Assembly: GCF_042676045.1 (NCBI RefSeq)
Contig: NZ_JBHTJV010000002.1
Span: 124,001 to 188,000, forward strand
Length of the DNA: 64,000 bases
Direction: 5' to 3'
From: Pseudahrensia aquimaris
Lineage (GTDB): Bacteria > Pseudomonadota > Alphaproteobacteria > Rhizobiales > Rhizobiaceae
In this document: piece by piece, positions 1 to 8,309 of the stretch
Layout: the number at the start of each line of letters is the position of its first letter
Position numbering within the stretch: position 1 is the stretch's first letter
Notes under the pieces: model-generated
The model's input: only the letters and a program-made list of their open reading frames with translations
The model's database searches: none
What the model was told of the DNA's origin: nothing
Made by a program: the position numbers and the translations under genes

Positions 1-572
1 GGCAGGATGATGGCCTTAAGGCCTGAAGACGTGAGAAAGCCTGTCGTCCAACCGCCGATCTGCACCGTGTCTCCGCGTCCGAAACTGGGCAGCCAGCCAA
101 GTTCTACTGCGAAGAGATAGATCAGCAAGATACCTATCAGAAATGTTGGCAGCGACACGCCTATGAGCGATGTTGCCATGATCACGTTGGCGGCTATTCC
201 GTCTCGTTTGATGGCAGTGAAAACGCCGAGCACTACGCCAAAGAAGATTGCCAATATGCCGGAGACAAATGCGAGTTCCAGCGTTGCGGGCGCGCGCTCT
301 TTGAGGATTGCAGCGACCGGGCGGCCTTGGCGATAGGAAATGCCAAAATTTCCCTGCGCGGCGTTTTGCAGAAATTTTCCGTATTGCACGATGAAAGGCT
401 GGTCGAGGCCCAGTTCGCCCCGCAGACGTTCAATGTCGGCATCTGTTCGCTCTTGGCCGAGCATGTTGTCGATCGGGTCGCCGACAAACCGGAACATGGA
501 GAACGCCACCAGCCCGACGACGAGCAGCACAACGAAGGACTGGAAGACCCGCCTGATGATGAATGCCAGCAT
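1..572 (-). CDS. DppB-type ABC transporter permease (3' end outside window)
   Basis: Inner-membrane permease of a peptide/opine/nickel-type (family 5) ABC importer, which would form the translocation path with a second permease off the window. About 190 codons are present, reading leftward without a stop. The N-terminus begins MLAFIIRRV and leads into a hydrophobic helix, as in DppB/OppB proteins; further helices follow, with the conserved stretch PTFLIGILLIYLF. The start at 572 is the ATG closest to the upstream solute-binding gene, 24 bases after its stop, which implies one operon. Family call is firm; substrate is inferred only from the neighbouring binding proteins. Confidence 0.85.
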   Translation of the reverse strand, partial: MLAFIIRRVFQSFVVLLVVGLVAFSMFRFVGDPIDNMLGQERTDADIERLRGELGLDQPFIVQYGKFLQNAAQGNFGISYRQGRPVAAILKERAPATLELAFVSGILAIFFGVVLGVFTAIKRDGIAANVIMATSLIGVSLPTFLIGILLIYLFAVELGWLPSFGRGDTVQIGGWTTGFLTSSGLKAIIL

Positions 573-596
573 ATTTCGCGCCCCCGGTCCCGCCGC

Positions 597-2162
597 CTAG
601 TTTTTCGTCACCCAACGCAGGATGAGGAAATTGTCCGGACGCTGGGTAAGCGAAACGGTATCGCGGGTGCCCCAGATCAGCGGCTGTACGTAAAGCGGCA
701 CGTAGGCGACTTCGTCCTGCATGATTTTCGCACTGGCATTCAGCATGGCTTGGCGTTTTGCATCGTCAATTTCCGACTGGATCTGCGGCAGCATGGCATC
801 AATTTCAGCGTTTGAATAATCGCCAAAATTCCAGCTGCCGAGTTTCTTTTCGCTGTCGGGCGTGTGGGCCAGAAAGCGGATCGGATGTTCCGCGTCGAAC
901 GTGCCGGGGGACCAGCCGAGCAGATACATGTCGAAATTGTCGGCCCGAAGTTCCGGCCAGTAGGTGCGAACGGGCATGGCGTCGAGTTCTGACTTGATGC
1001 CGACCTGCGCCAACATGCTGACCACGGCTTGGCAGACGGCCTCATCGTTCAGATAGCGGTCGTTGGGGCATTTTAAGCCGAAGGAAAAGCCGTTGGGATA
1101 GCCTGCCTCCGTGAGCAGTGATTTTGCCTTTTCCAGATCGACCGCCGGGCGGGTGCCGAGGTCTTCGGAATAGCCGCGCATGGCGGGGCTGACCAATTGC
1201 GAGGCGGGTTGAGCTGCGCCGCGCATGATTGTCTGAATAATTGCGTCGACATTGACCGCATGGGCGACGGCTTGGCGCACGCGTACGTCTTTGAACGGAT
1301 TGGGCTTGCCCGCATCGGCGCCGTATTTCAGCGTATCGGCTGCATGGGGGAAGCCGAGCATGATGACGCGCGCTTCAATGCCTTCGATCACTTTGATGCC
1401 CTCAGATTGTTTCAGCCGCGCTGCGTCTTGGATGGGCACAGGGTTGATCATGTCCACATTGCCAGCCAACAGGGCGGCGACGGAGGTGGCTGAATTCTGG
1501 ATGGGGGTGAATTCGGCGCGGGTGAGATTGTGCTCCGGCGTGCCCCACCAGTTTTCAAACGGTTCCAGAACGGTTTTCAGGCCCGGTTGGCGTTCAACCA
1601 GTTTGAACGCGCCCGTGCCGTTGGTGTTTAGCGTGGCGTGGGTCTCGGTGTCTTTGGCGGGCACAGTGGCGTTGTTCGCTTCGCTCCAGCCTTTGTCCAT
1701 GATCATGAAGTTGGCGATGGAATCGGGGAAGATCGGGTTTGGCGCCTTGGTGAGGAAGTCGATGGTGAAATCGTCCACCACCTTCACTTCGGAGACCGGC
1801 GCGAACCACGAGCGGGTGTCGGCGGTTTCGCCCGATGCGCGCTGGTAGGAGAAAAGCACGTCTTCTGCGGTGAAAGCCGAGCCGTCGTGGAATGTCACGC
1901 CCTTGCGGAGGTTAAAGCGCCAGCCGGTGTCACCAAGTGGCTCCCAGCTTTCAGCCAGCGCTCCTTCGATTGCCATCGTCTTGGAGCGGCGCACGAGGCC
2001 TTCATAGACGTTGTTCAAAAAGCCGAGGACAGGCGCGGAGTTCGTCGCGTGCGGGTCCATCGTTTGTGGGTCGGTGGTTGAAGCCCATTTGAAGGTGGCG
2101 GCGTGGGCAGATGTGACCATGATGGTTGCGCCCAGCAAGGCAGCGGCGAGTGACTTGATCAT
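597..2162 (-). CDS. ABC transporter substrate-binding protein, family 5 (paralogue 1)
   Basis: Periplasmic binding protein of the DppA/OppA family, 521 residues, a normal length for the family. A Sec signal peptide spans about residues 1-21, ending SAHA before ATFKW. The mature protein carries the family-5 landmarks: the early DPHATNSAPV segment, FNLRKGVTFHDGSAFTAEDV, and a C-terminal lobe with ADNFDMYLLGW. It lies between a second binding protein upstream and the permease downstream. The two binding proteins share many segments (for example LKCPNDRYLNDEAVCQA against LDCPNDRYINDEAICQA), so they are tandem paralogues. The ligand is unknown; adjacent methyltransferase and amine-oxidase genes suggest an N-methylated amine or modified amino acid rather than ordinary peptides. 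Confidence 0.9.
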   Translation of the reverse strand: MIKSLAAALLGATIMVTSAHAATFKWASTTDPQTMDPHATNSAPVLGFLNNVYEGLVRRSKTMAIEGALAESWEPLGDTGWRFNLRKGVTFHDGSAFTAEDVLFSYQRASGETADTRSWFAPVSEVKVVDDFTIDFLTKAPNPIFPDSIANFMIMDKGWSEANNATVPAKDTETHATLNTNGTGAFKLVERQPGLKTVLEPFENWWGTPEHNLTRAEFTPIQNSATSVAALLAGNVDMINPVPIQDAARLKQSEGIKVIEGIEARVIMLGFPHAADTLKYGADAGKPNPFKDVRVRQAVAHAVNVDAIIQTIMRGAAQPASQLVSPAMRGYSEDLGTRPAVDLEKAKSLLTEAGYPNGFSFGLKCPNDRYLNDEAVCQAVVSMLAQVGIKSELDAMPVRTYWPELRADNFDMYLLGWSPGTFDAEHPIRFLAHTPDSEKKLGSWNFGDYSNAEIDAMLPQIQSEIDDAKRQAMLNASAKIMQDEVAYVPLYVQPLIWGTRDTVSLTQRPDNFLILRWVTKN

Positions 2163-2193
2163 GGGATTTCCTTCGGGCTCTTAAAAACGGGAA

Positions 2194-2223
2194 AACCGCC
2201 GGCTCGAAGAAGAACCGGCGGCT
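2194..2223 (-). terminator. Intercistronic stem-loop between the two binding-protein genes
   Basis: Read on the minus strand, a 7-bp GC-only stem (plus-strand arms CCGCCGG at 2196-2202 and CCGGCGG at 2215-2221) closes a 12-base loop and is followed by TTTT. It sits between the stop of the upstream binding protein and the start of the downstream one. Such structures after binding-protein genes commonly attenuate read-through or protect the upstream message. The short T-run suggests partial termination. This is structural inference; no transcript data are available. Confidence 0.6.
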
Positions 2224-2238
2224 TTGATTGGCGTCAGA

Positions 2239-3819
2239 CTATTTCGACATTTTGAAATATTTGAAATGTGCCACGTCGTCGGGCGCGACGATAGTGTCGA
2301 CTTTGGACGACATGCCCCAATTCAGCACTTGGTGATGGATCGGGATGTAGAGCGTCTCATCCTGCACCGTGTTCCAAATGTCGGCGATTGTCGCGTTGCG
2401 CTCTTCCAGATTCGTGTTGGAAGCGAGCGACACGATCTTCGCGTCCAGTTCCGGGTTGGAATATCGGGTTGCATTCCAAGAACCGTATTTCTCGCCCTTC
2501 GTGTGGGTGAGGAAGTTGAACACGTATTCTGAATCGTAGGTAGGAACGCCCCAGCCGAGCATGTAGAAATCTGTTTCAAGATTGCTGAGCAGCGGGAAGT
2601 GTTGGGCCTTCGGCTTGGCGTCGAGCTGCACCTTTATGCCGATCTGCGCAAGCATGCCGACTGCTGCCTGACAGATCGCTTCATCGTTGATGTAGCGGTC
2701 GTTGGGGCAATCGAGGCGGATAGAGAAGCCGTCAGGATAGCCAGCCTCGGCCATCAGTGCTTTGCCTTTTTCGATATCGGTTGCGGGCACAGCATCAAGC
2801 TCTGCCGTCCAGCCATTGACGAAAGGCGGCGCGATCATGCCAGCGGGAATCGACTGGTCGCGCATAACGATCTTTTTGATCGCCTCGCGGTTGATCGCCA
2901 TGTTCATGGCTTGGCGCACGCGCTTGTCGGCGAGCGGATTTTTGCCTTCCACATCGTCAGCGGTGATGTCGGCATCGCCGACGTTCATGCCGAAGAAGAT
3001 GACGCGGTTTTGCGGAGCAGTTTTCACCTGCAAGCCGTCGGCTGCATTCACGCGCTCAAGGTCTTGCACTGGCACGTCCTGGATGAAGTCAACTTCGCCG
3101 GACAGGATGGCTGCCACGCGGGTCGCCTGGTTCTGGATCGGCGTATAGACGATTTCGGTCACTTCCAGCGGAAACTCGCCTTTGCCCCAATAGCCGTCGA
3201 AGGCTTTCAGCACGGTCTTGGTGTCCGGTTCGCGGGAAACCAGCATGTAAGCGCCGGTGCCGTTTGCATTTTTGGCTGCGAATGTTTCCTCGCCGCCCTC
3301 GTAATCCTGAACTTTGACGGCGTTGTTCGTTTCGGCCCACGTTTTGTCCATGATGAACATATTGGTAAGGTTGTTTGGCATGATTGGGTTGGGACCGTTG
3401 GTCTCGATTTCGACCGTATATTTGTCAGCAGCACGAACTTCTTTCACGGATGCCAGCAATTCCTTGTAGTCGGAATCCTTCGTCATCGCCCGGTTGAGCG
3501 AGAAGACAACGTCCTCAGCATCGAAGTCGGCACCGTCGTGGAATTTCACCCCTTCGCGCAGTTTGAACGTCCAGATATTCGGGTTTTCGGCGCTGGGCCC
3601 CCATTCGGTGGCGAGTGCGGGTACGATCTTGCCCGTCATGTCACGCATCACGAGCGGCTCCATGATCTGGTGGGCCAGGGCCGACGTGGGGCCTTCGTTC
3701 TGGGCGTGAGGGTCGAGCGTCAGTGCATCGCCTGCGCGGGCCCAGCGGAGTGTTTCGGCATAGGCGGTGGTTGCGCTGAGTGCGATGGCACCGGCGAAGA
3801 GGATTTTGGTTATTTTCAT
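2239..3819 (-). CDS. ABC transporter substrate-binding protein, family 5 (paralogue 2)
   Basis: Second periplasmic family-5 binding protein, 526 residues from the chosen start. The open frame extends 25 codons upstream, but the ATG at 3819 has a GGGAG ribosome site and begins a clean signal peptide (MKITKILFAGAIALS, cut after TAYA), so the shorter form is preferred. Conserved segments include FKLREGVKFHDGADFDAEDVVFSLNRA and LDCPNDRYINDEAICQA. It is the binding-protein gene nearest the catabolic genes, and a 117-base gap with operator-like repeats precedes it, so it may have its own promoter. Paralogue 1 lies immediately downstream. Two binding proteins feeding one permease set would widen ligand range; that is inference. 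Confidence 0.9.
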   Translation of the reverse strand: MKITKILFAGAIALSATTAYAETLRWARAGDALTLDPHAQNEGPTSALAHQIMEPLVMRDMTGKIVPALATEWGPSAENPNIWTFKLREGVKFHDGADFDAEDVVFSLNRAMTKDSDYKELLASVKEVRAADKYTVEIETNGPNPIMPNNLTNMFIMDKTWAETNNAVKVQDYEGGEETFAAKNANGTGAYMLVSREPDTKTVLKAFDGYWGKGEFPLEVTEIVYTPIQNQATRVAAILSGEVDFIQDVPVQDLERVNAADGLQVKTAPQNRVIFFGMNVGDADITADDVEGKNPLADKRVRQAMNMAINREAIKKIVMRDQSIPAGMIAPPFVNGWTAELDAVPATDIEKGKALMAEAGYPDGFSIRLDCPNDRYINDEAICQAAVGMLAQIGIKVQLDAKPKAQHFPLLSNLETDFYMLGWGVPTYDSEYVFNFLTHTKGEKYGSWNATRYSNPELDAKIVSLASNTNLEERNATIADIWNTVQDETLYIPIHHQVLNWGMSSKVDTIVAPDDVAHFKYFKMSK

Positions 3820-3936
3820 GGCAAGTCTCCCGAACTGCTTGTTTTTTCCGCATATAAGCTGGCAGCAAATGGTCGGGCAGTCCAGATGGGTCACTGTGAC
3901 AGGTACAGTGCAGAGTGCGACAAATTGGCATTGGCG
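3820..3936 (-). promoter_or_regulatory. Intergenic regulatory region before the binding-protein genes
   Basis: This 117-base gap holds an inverted repeat, CACTGT at 3892-3897 and ACAGTG at 3905-3910, with a 7-base spacer, which is operator-like. It also holds the 12-mer GCTGGCAGCAAA at 3858-3869. The same 12-mer recurs at 9257-9268, upstream of the first gene of the catabolic run. A minus-strand TTATAT next to it could be a -10 element, but no convincing -35 was found. I read the region as a secondary promoter for the transporter genes, probably under the regulator that also controls the 9214 end. Confidence 0.4.
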
Positions 3937-5271
3937 TTACATTTCGCGTCCAGCCCTGAACTCACCCCACCGCAGCGTGGCCTCTGCGCCCAACGATGCG
4001 AAGGGTTCTGGCGGCAAGCGCTTAGGCTTTGGATAGGCAAGCATGGCGCGTAGGCTGTTAGACGATTTGCCCATCATCATTTCTGCAATCAGTTTGCCCG
4101 AAAGCGTCCCCATCGCTGTGCCGAGGCCGTTCTGGCAGCAAGCGGAAAACAAGCCGTCGTCGATTTCACCAAAAGCAGGAACGGTGTTCCAGCTTAGGCA
4201 CAAAAGGCCGCCCCAACGATATTCCATTTTGACATCTTTGAGGTTTGGGAAACGTTCGGTGAAAGACCGGTCATGGGCGGGGGCGATGGCGTTGAGTTTA
4301 TCGGGGGAAACGGTGCGCTTGGGCGACCATGTGAAACGGTTGCGCACGACGATACGGGTGCCGCCGGTGCCAGAGATTTTGCGCACTGTGGTTCCAAGTG
4401 GGTCTGCTGGCGTAAAGCCCCAACGCTCGGAGCCACCCAGTTTGGCGATGGATTCTGGTGACAAGGCTTCCGTCATGGATGCGTAGAGATAAATGTGCAT
4501 CAGGCGGCGTTGGAAATGGCCGAAACTTTCCGCATGGCCGTTCGTGGCAAGCACAACGCGGGGCGCGATGAGTGATCCTTTGGGTGTTATGATCTGCCAA
4601 TTCTGGTTTGATTTACGCATTTCTATAACAGGCGAATTTTCGCATAGCATAACGCCGCTTTCCACCAACCCACGCGCTAGATGGCGCACGTACAGGGCGG
4701 GTTGAAGCATGGCTGTGCCGGGGGTGAACAGGCCGGAACGATAGTAGGACGAGCCGCTGATGGCTCGCATTTGAGCGGCATCCAGCATTTCGTGGGCTTC
4801 GGTGAGTTTGCTCAAATGGATGGCGTAGTCGCGGTTATGTTTATCGCCCTTTTCCGTGGCGGCAGCGTTGATTTTGCCGCTTATGGTGAAGGCTTCATCG
4901 CTCATAGCCAGTTCTTCGGCGGCTTGGGCGGCGTAGGCGATGGCTTCGCGGTTCATAGCAGTTTGCGCAGCGTCCGTGTCGCTTACGCCCGCATAGTCTT
5001 TGGAGGCGAGATTGTGGGGAAGGTCAATCATAAAGCCGGAATTGCGGCCTGCTGGCCCTTCCGCAACCCTGCGGGCTTCCAGCACAATGATTTTGGCCTT
5101 CGGTTCCAATTGATTGAGACGGCGGGCGGCGGTGAGGCCGGCAAAGCCTGCGCCGATCACCACCACATCGGCAGTTTGCTTTCCTTCAAGCGGCGTTGGC
5201 GCGGACGCGGCTGGCAAAATTTCAAGCCATGCGGCGGGGCCGGGGTCGAAGGGTTGGCGGGTGACTTTCAT
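3937..5271 (-). CDS. FAD-dependent amine/amino-acid oxidoreductase (DAO family)
   Basis: Flavin oxidase or dehydrogenase of 444 residues, resembling gamma-glutamylputrescine oxidase (PuuB) and glycine-oxidase-like enzymes. The Rossmann FAD motif GAGFAG lies at residues 40-45, the ribose-binding Glu at about 65 (IIVLEA), and GRNSGF at 75-80, typical of DAO-family enzymes. The C-terminal FAD segment includes GGLLCLSWNTVPAFGEID. It starts 9 bases after the methyltransferase gene stop, so the two are likely co-transcribed. A plausible role is oxidation of a secondary or N-methyl amine to an aldehyde or imine, which the neighbouring aldehyde dehydrogenase would then take. The exact substrate cannot be told from sequence. 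Confidence 0.85.
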   Translation of the reverse strand: MKVTRQPFDPGPAAWLEILPAASAPTPLEGKQTADVVVIGAGFAGLTAARRLNQLEPKAKIIVLEARRVAEGPAGRNSGFMIDLPHNLASKDYAGVSDTDAAQTAMNREAIAYAAQAAEELAMSDEAFTISGKINAAATEKGDKHNRDYAIHLSKLTEAHEMLDAAQMRAISGSSYYRSGLFTPGTAMLQPALYVRHLARGLVESGVMLCENSPVIEMRKSNQNWQIITPKGSLIAPRVVLATNGHAESFGHFQRRLMHIYLYASMTEALSPESIAKLGGSERWGFTPADPLGTTVRKISGTGGTRIVVRNRFTWSPKRTVSPDKLNAIAPAHDRSFTERFPNLKDVKMEYRWGGLLCLSWNTVPAFGEIDDGLFSACCQNGLGTAMGTLSGKLIAEMMMGKSSNSLRAMLAYPKPKRLPPEPFASLGAEATLRWGEFRAGREM

Positions 5272-5280
5272 TGGCGGCAG

Positions 5281-6840
5281 CTAGAACTCGTCGTTCAGCG
5301 CATCAACCGCCGGAATTTCCCGCTCGCGCCGCGTGATGTAATCCAGCAGCGCTTCATTTGTAGCAGCTTCAAGTGTGGGTTCTTCGTAAGCGTTGAGGAG
5401 GCTCTTTGCGTGGAGCAAAGCGCGTTCGGTTATATCTTTGGAGCCGTCTGCAATCCATTGTTCGATGGAATTGTTGTCGAACATGTCGGGCATGAAAAAC
5501 GCCTTTTGGAAATTCTCCTGTGTGTGGGGATGACCAAGATAATGACCGCCGGGGCCGATGTCGCGAACGGCAGCCAGCGCCTCGTCGAAATCATCCCATT
5601 GAACCCCTTCGACCATGCGGTAGCCCATCGCGCATTGTTCAGCATCGACCACAAATTTCGCCATTGAGCAGTGCATTCCCGCTTCGTTCCAACCGGCGGA
5701 GTGCCACATGTAATTCGCACCGGACATCAGCACCGCCATCATGGTGGAGGCCGATTCGTAGCCGGCTTGCGCGTCAAACGTCTTCGCGCCGCCCAAGGTA
5801 TTCGACGTGCGCCACGGCACGCGATAGTGGCGTGCCATTTGACCTATCATGAAGTTCATCAAGCTGATTTCCGGCGTGCCTGCCATCGGTGCGCCGGACT
5901 TCATCGATACGGTGGAAAGATAGTGACCGTAGATTGCAGGGCAGCCTTTGCGGATGACCTGCGTGTAGGCGAGGGCAGACAGTGCTTCGGCGTTCAGTTG
6001 AGCGACGGCGGCGGCGGTTGATGCGGGTGTGTTCGCGCCGCCTAACACGAAGGGCGAACACAAGACCGGCTGATTGCGCTTGCAAAACGCGCGCATCGCT
6101 CCCAGCATGGTTTCGTCCCACACTAGGGGTGAATTGCCATTGCAATTGCCAGTAGTGACGGCATGGGTTTCCATAAATTCTTCGCCAAATAAAATGGCGC
6201 ACATGTCCATCACGTCTTCTGCGTTTTTCGGACTGGTGGTCATGCCCATGAATGTCTTGTCGGAGTGTTTCATGGATGAATAGGTGATGCGCAGATGTCG
6301 GTGGGCGACCACGTGATCCATCGGTTCAACAATGTGATGGGCGGTGGAATGCATAGCCGGCAGCATGTGCGCGAGCTTGTGAAAATCTCCCAAGTCTTTC
6401 AACGTCGGGCCACGTCGCTTGTCCTCCAGATCGCGCATATAGGGCGCACCTGTCATGGGAACGAAGATTGCGTGGTCTTTGCCGAAGGGCAGATTGTTGG
6501 CTGGATTTCGTGCGTGATAGGTGAAGTTTTCCGGGATGGTGCGGATTAATTCGCGCACCATTTGACGATCAAGATGAACGCGGTCGTCCTCGCCTATTTT
6601 TGCACCCGCTTTGCGCCAATCCTCGATCGCAACCGGGTCGCGGAAAACAACGCCGACCTCTTCGAGAATATCCATCGACGCGTTATCAATCTTGGCAATC
6701 TGCTCGTCGTTCAACGGTTCTACCAGCGGAAGATTGCGCTTCAACGCGGGCAGCATGGTTGTGTCGTGAGCAGAGCGCAATTCGCGGCGCGAGGAACGTC
6801 CGCCGCGGCGGAGGCGGACGGGTTCTTGCGCGATGCTCAT
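5281..6840 (-). CDS. MttB-superfamily (trimethylamine methyltransferase-like) protein
   Basis: A 519-residue member of the MttB superfamily, TIM-barrel methyltransferases that move a methyl group from a quaternary or tertiary amine to a corrinoid protein. The frame is open throughout with no internal TAG, so it belongs to the non-pyrrolysine branch, whose characterised members act on glycine betaine and related betaines. Visible landmarks are an N-terminal ILEEVGVVFRDP segment, VTTGNCNGNSPL in the centre, and GPGGHYLGHPHTQENF near the C-terminus. The start overlaps the upstream dehydrogenase stop by 4 bases (ATGA), indicating translational coupling. No corrinoid protein is encoded in the window; a PduO-type cobalamin adenosyltransferase lies far away at 58680. 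Betaine demethylation is inference from family and context. Confidence 0.88.
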   Translation of the reverse strand: MSIAQEPVRLRRGGRSSRRELRSAHDTTMLPALKRNLPLVEPLNDEQIAKIDNASMDILEEVGVVFRDPVAIEDWRKAGAKIGEDDRVHLDRQMVRELIRTIPENFTYHARNPANNLPFGKDHAIFVPMTGAPYMRDLEDKRRGPTLKDLGDFHKLAHMLPAMHSTAHHIVEPMDHVVAHRHLRITYSSMKHSDKTFMGMTTSPKNAEDVMDMCAILFGEEFMETHAVTTGNCNGNSPLVWDETMLGAMRAFCKRNQPVLCSPFVLGGANTPASTAAAVAQLNAEALSALAYTQVIRKGCPAIYGHYLSTVSMKSGAPMAGTPEISLMNFMIGQMARHYRVPWRTSNTLGGAKTFDAQAGYESASTMMAVLMSGANYMWHSAGWNEAGMHCSMAKFVVDAEQCAMGYRMVEGVQWDDFDEALAAVRDIGPGGHYLGHPHTQENFQKAFFMPDMFDNNSIEQWIADGSKDITERALLHAKSLLNAYEEPTLEAATNEALLDYITRREREIPAVDALNDEF

Positions 6841-8309
6841 CCGACATTGTCTCCGCTGGCAGGGTCGGAGAGATCAACCCATATGGTTTTCAATTCCGTG
6901 TATTGGTCGTGGGCATGGATGCCGTTGTCTCGTCCGCCAAAGCCAGATTGCTTATAGCCTCCAAAGGGCGTCGAGATATCGCCCTCTCCGTAGCAGTTTA
7001 CAGTGACGGTGCCTGCGCGAATGGCGCGAGCCGTTGTCATGGCTTTGCGGGTGTTGGCCGTAAAGACGCTGGCGGCGAGGCCATAATCGGTGTCGTTGGC
7101 GACCTCAATGGCTTCGTCCAGGGTTGCGACCGTGATGACGGAAAGGATGGGGCCAAAGATTTCTTCGTGGGCGAGTGGGTCGTTGCGGTCGACTTCGAAT
7201 ATGGTCGGCTCGACGAAGGGGCCTTTGGGTTTGTTTTTCAGATAAGAAGAGACCTTCTTAACGTGTTCGGCGTCGATTAACGCTCCCAGATGATTTTGCG
7301 GGTCAAGCGGATCGCCTGTTTTCCAGTCGCGCAGACGGGCGGTGACGCGCTCCATGAGCGCGTCTTTGACGGAGGCTTGAACAATGAGGCGGGAATTGGC
7401 TGAGCAATTTTCGCCCATGTTCCAGAAAGCTGCGTTGACGACGTGTTGGGCGACAAGATCAAGATTTTCTGCGTCGTCCAGAACGATGGCCGGATTTTTG
7501 CCGCCGCATTCTAGAACAACTTTCTTGAGGTTTGAATCTGCTGCATATCGCAAGAAGCGGCGGCCTGTTTCTGTGGAGCCGGTGAAGCTGACCATGTCCA
7601 CATCCATATGCAGTCCGAGAGGCTCGCCAACGGCTGGACCATCGCCGGGCAACACTTGCAATACGCCGCGGGGGATGCCTGCTTCCGCTGCTAGCTCGGC
7701 TACACGCAGGGCCGTCAGTGATGTCTGCTCTGCGGGTTTGACGATCACCGAATTGCCAGTTGCGAGCGCAGGCCCAATTTTCCAGGCGAGCATCAGCAGC
7801 GGGAAATTCCAAGGCAAGATCGCAGCGACGACACCAATGGATTCGCGCAAAATCATGGCCATAGCGTCTTCGCCTGTGGGGGCGACTTGATCGTAGATTT
7901 TATCGACAGCCTCAGCGTGCCATTTGATTGTGTGGATGGTCTCTGGAAGATCTATCTGAACGCAATCACGAATGGGTTTGCCAGAATCGAGACTTTCCAT
8001 AACTGCCAGTTCGCGGGCATTTCGGGTGATGAGTTTGCAAAGGCGGATCAGGATTTCCTTGCGTTCACCGGGATGCATTTTTGACCAATGGCCCTGCTCG
8101 AAAGCCTCGCGTGCTTTGCTGACCGCGAAATCCACATCTGCCGCATCGCATGAGGTGATTTCGGTGAGTGTTTCTCCCGTTGCAGGGTTGATCGTCTTAA
8201 AAGGTGTGCCGCTGCCTTTGCGATACTTGCCGTCGATGAAGGCGGTGCGGGGGAAGTCCATATCTTTCGCGATGGCTGCATAGTCGTCACGGGTAAGAAG
8301 GTCGCTCAT
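6837..8309 (-). CDS. NAD(P)-dependent aldehyde dehydrogenase
   Basis: Aldehyde dehydrogenase of 490 residues, the usual length for the superfamily. The catalytic cysteine is Cys302 in GENCSAN, and the general-base Glu is at about 267 in LECGGKNP. The cofactor-binding stretch PWNFPLLMLAWKIGPALATGN, split here by its conserved helices, and the FTGSTETG loop are intact. It resembles the PuuC-like group that oxidises aminoaldehydes. It overlaps the upstream aldolase-family gene by 4 bases and the downstream methyltransferase by 4 bases, making a tightly coupled three-gene unit. The likely job is oxidising the aldehyde produced by the FAD oxidoreductase at 3937-5271 or formed by the DapA-like enzyme; the substrate is not assignable. 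Confidence 0.92.
   Translation of the reverse strand: MSDLLTRDDYAAIAKDMDFPRTAFIDGKYRKGSGTPFKTINPATGETLTEITSCDAADVDFAVSKAREAFEQGHWSKMHPGERKEILIRLCKLITRNARELAVMESLDSGKPIRDCVQIDLPETIHTIKWHAEAVDKIYDQVAPTGEDAMAMILRESIGVVAAILPWNFPLLMLAWKIGPALATGNSVIVKPAEQTSLTALRVAELAAEAGIPRGVLQVLPGDGPAVGEPLGLHMDVDMVSFTGSTETGRRFLRYAADSNLKKVVLECGGKNPAIVLDDAENLDLVAQHVVNAAFWNMGENCSANSRLIVQASVKDALMERVTARLRDWKTGDPLDPQNHLGALIDAEHVKKVSSYLKNKPKGPFVEPTIFEVDRNDPLAHEEIFGPILSVITVATLDEAIEVANDTDYGLAASVFTANTRKAMTTARAIRAGTVTVNCYGEGDISTPFGGYKQSGFGGRDNGIHAHDQYTELKTIWVDLSDPASGDNVG

Noticed and set aside
2599..4053. 484-codon open frame on the plus strand
   Set aside because: It lies opposite the second binding-protein gene, which has a signal peptide and family motifs; the plus-strand translation has no recognisable family.
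5281..6840. Pyrrolysine-dependent trimethylamine methyltransferase
   Set aside because: The frame has no internal amber codon, so it is a non-pyrrolysine family member.
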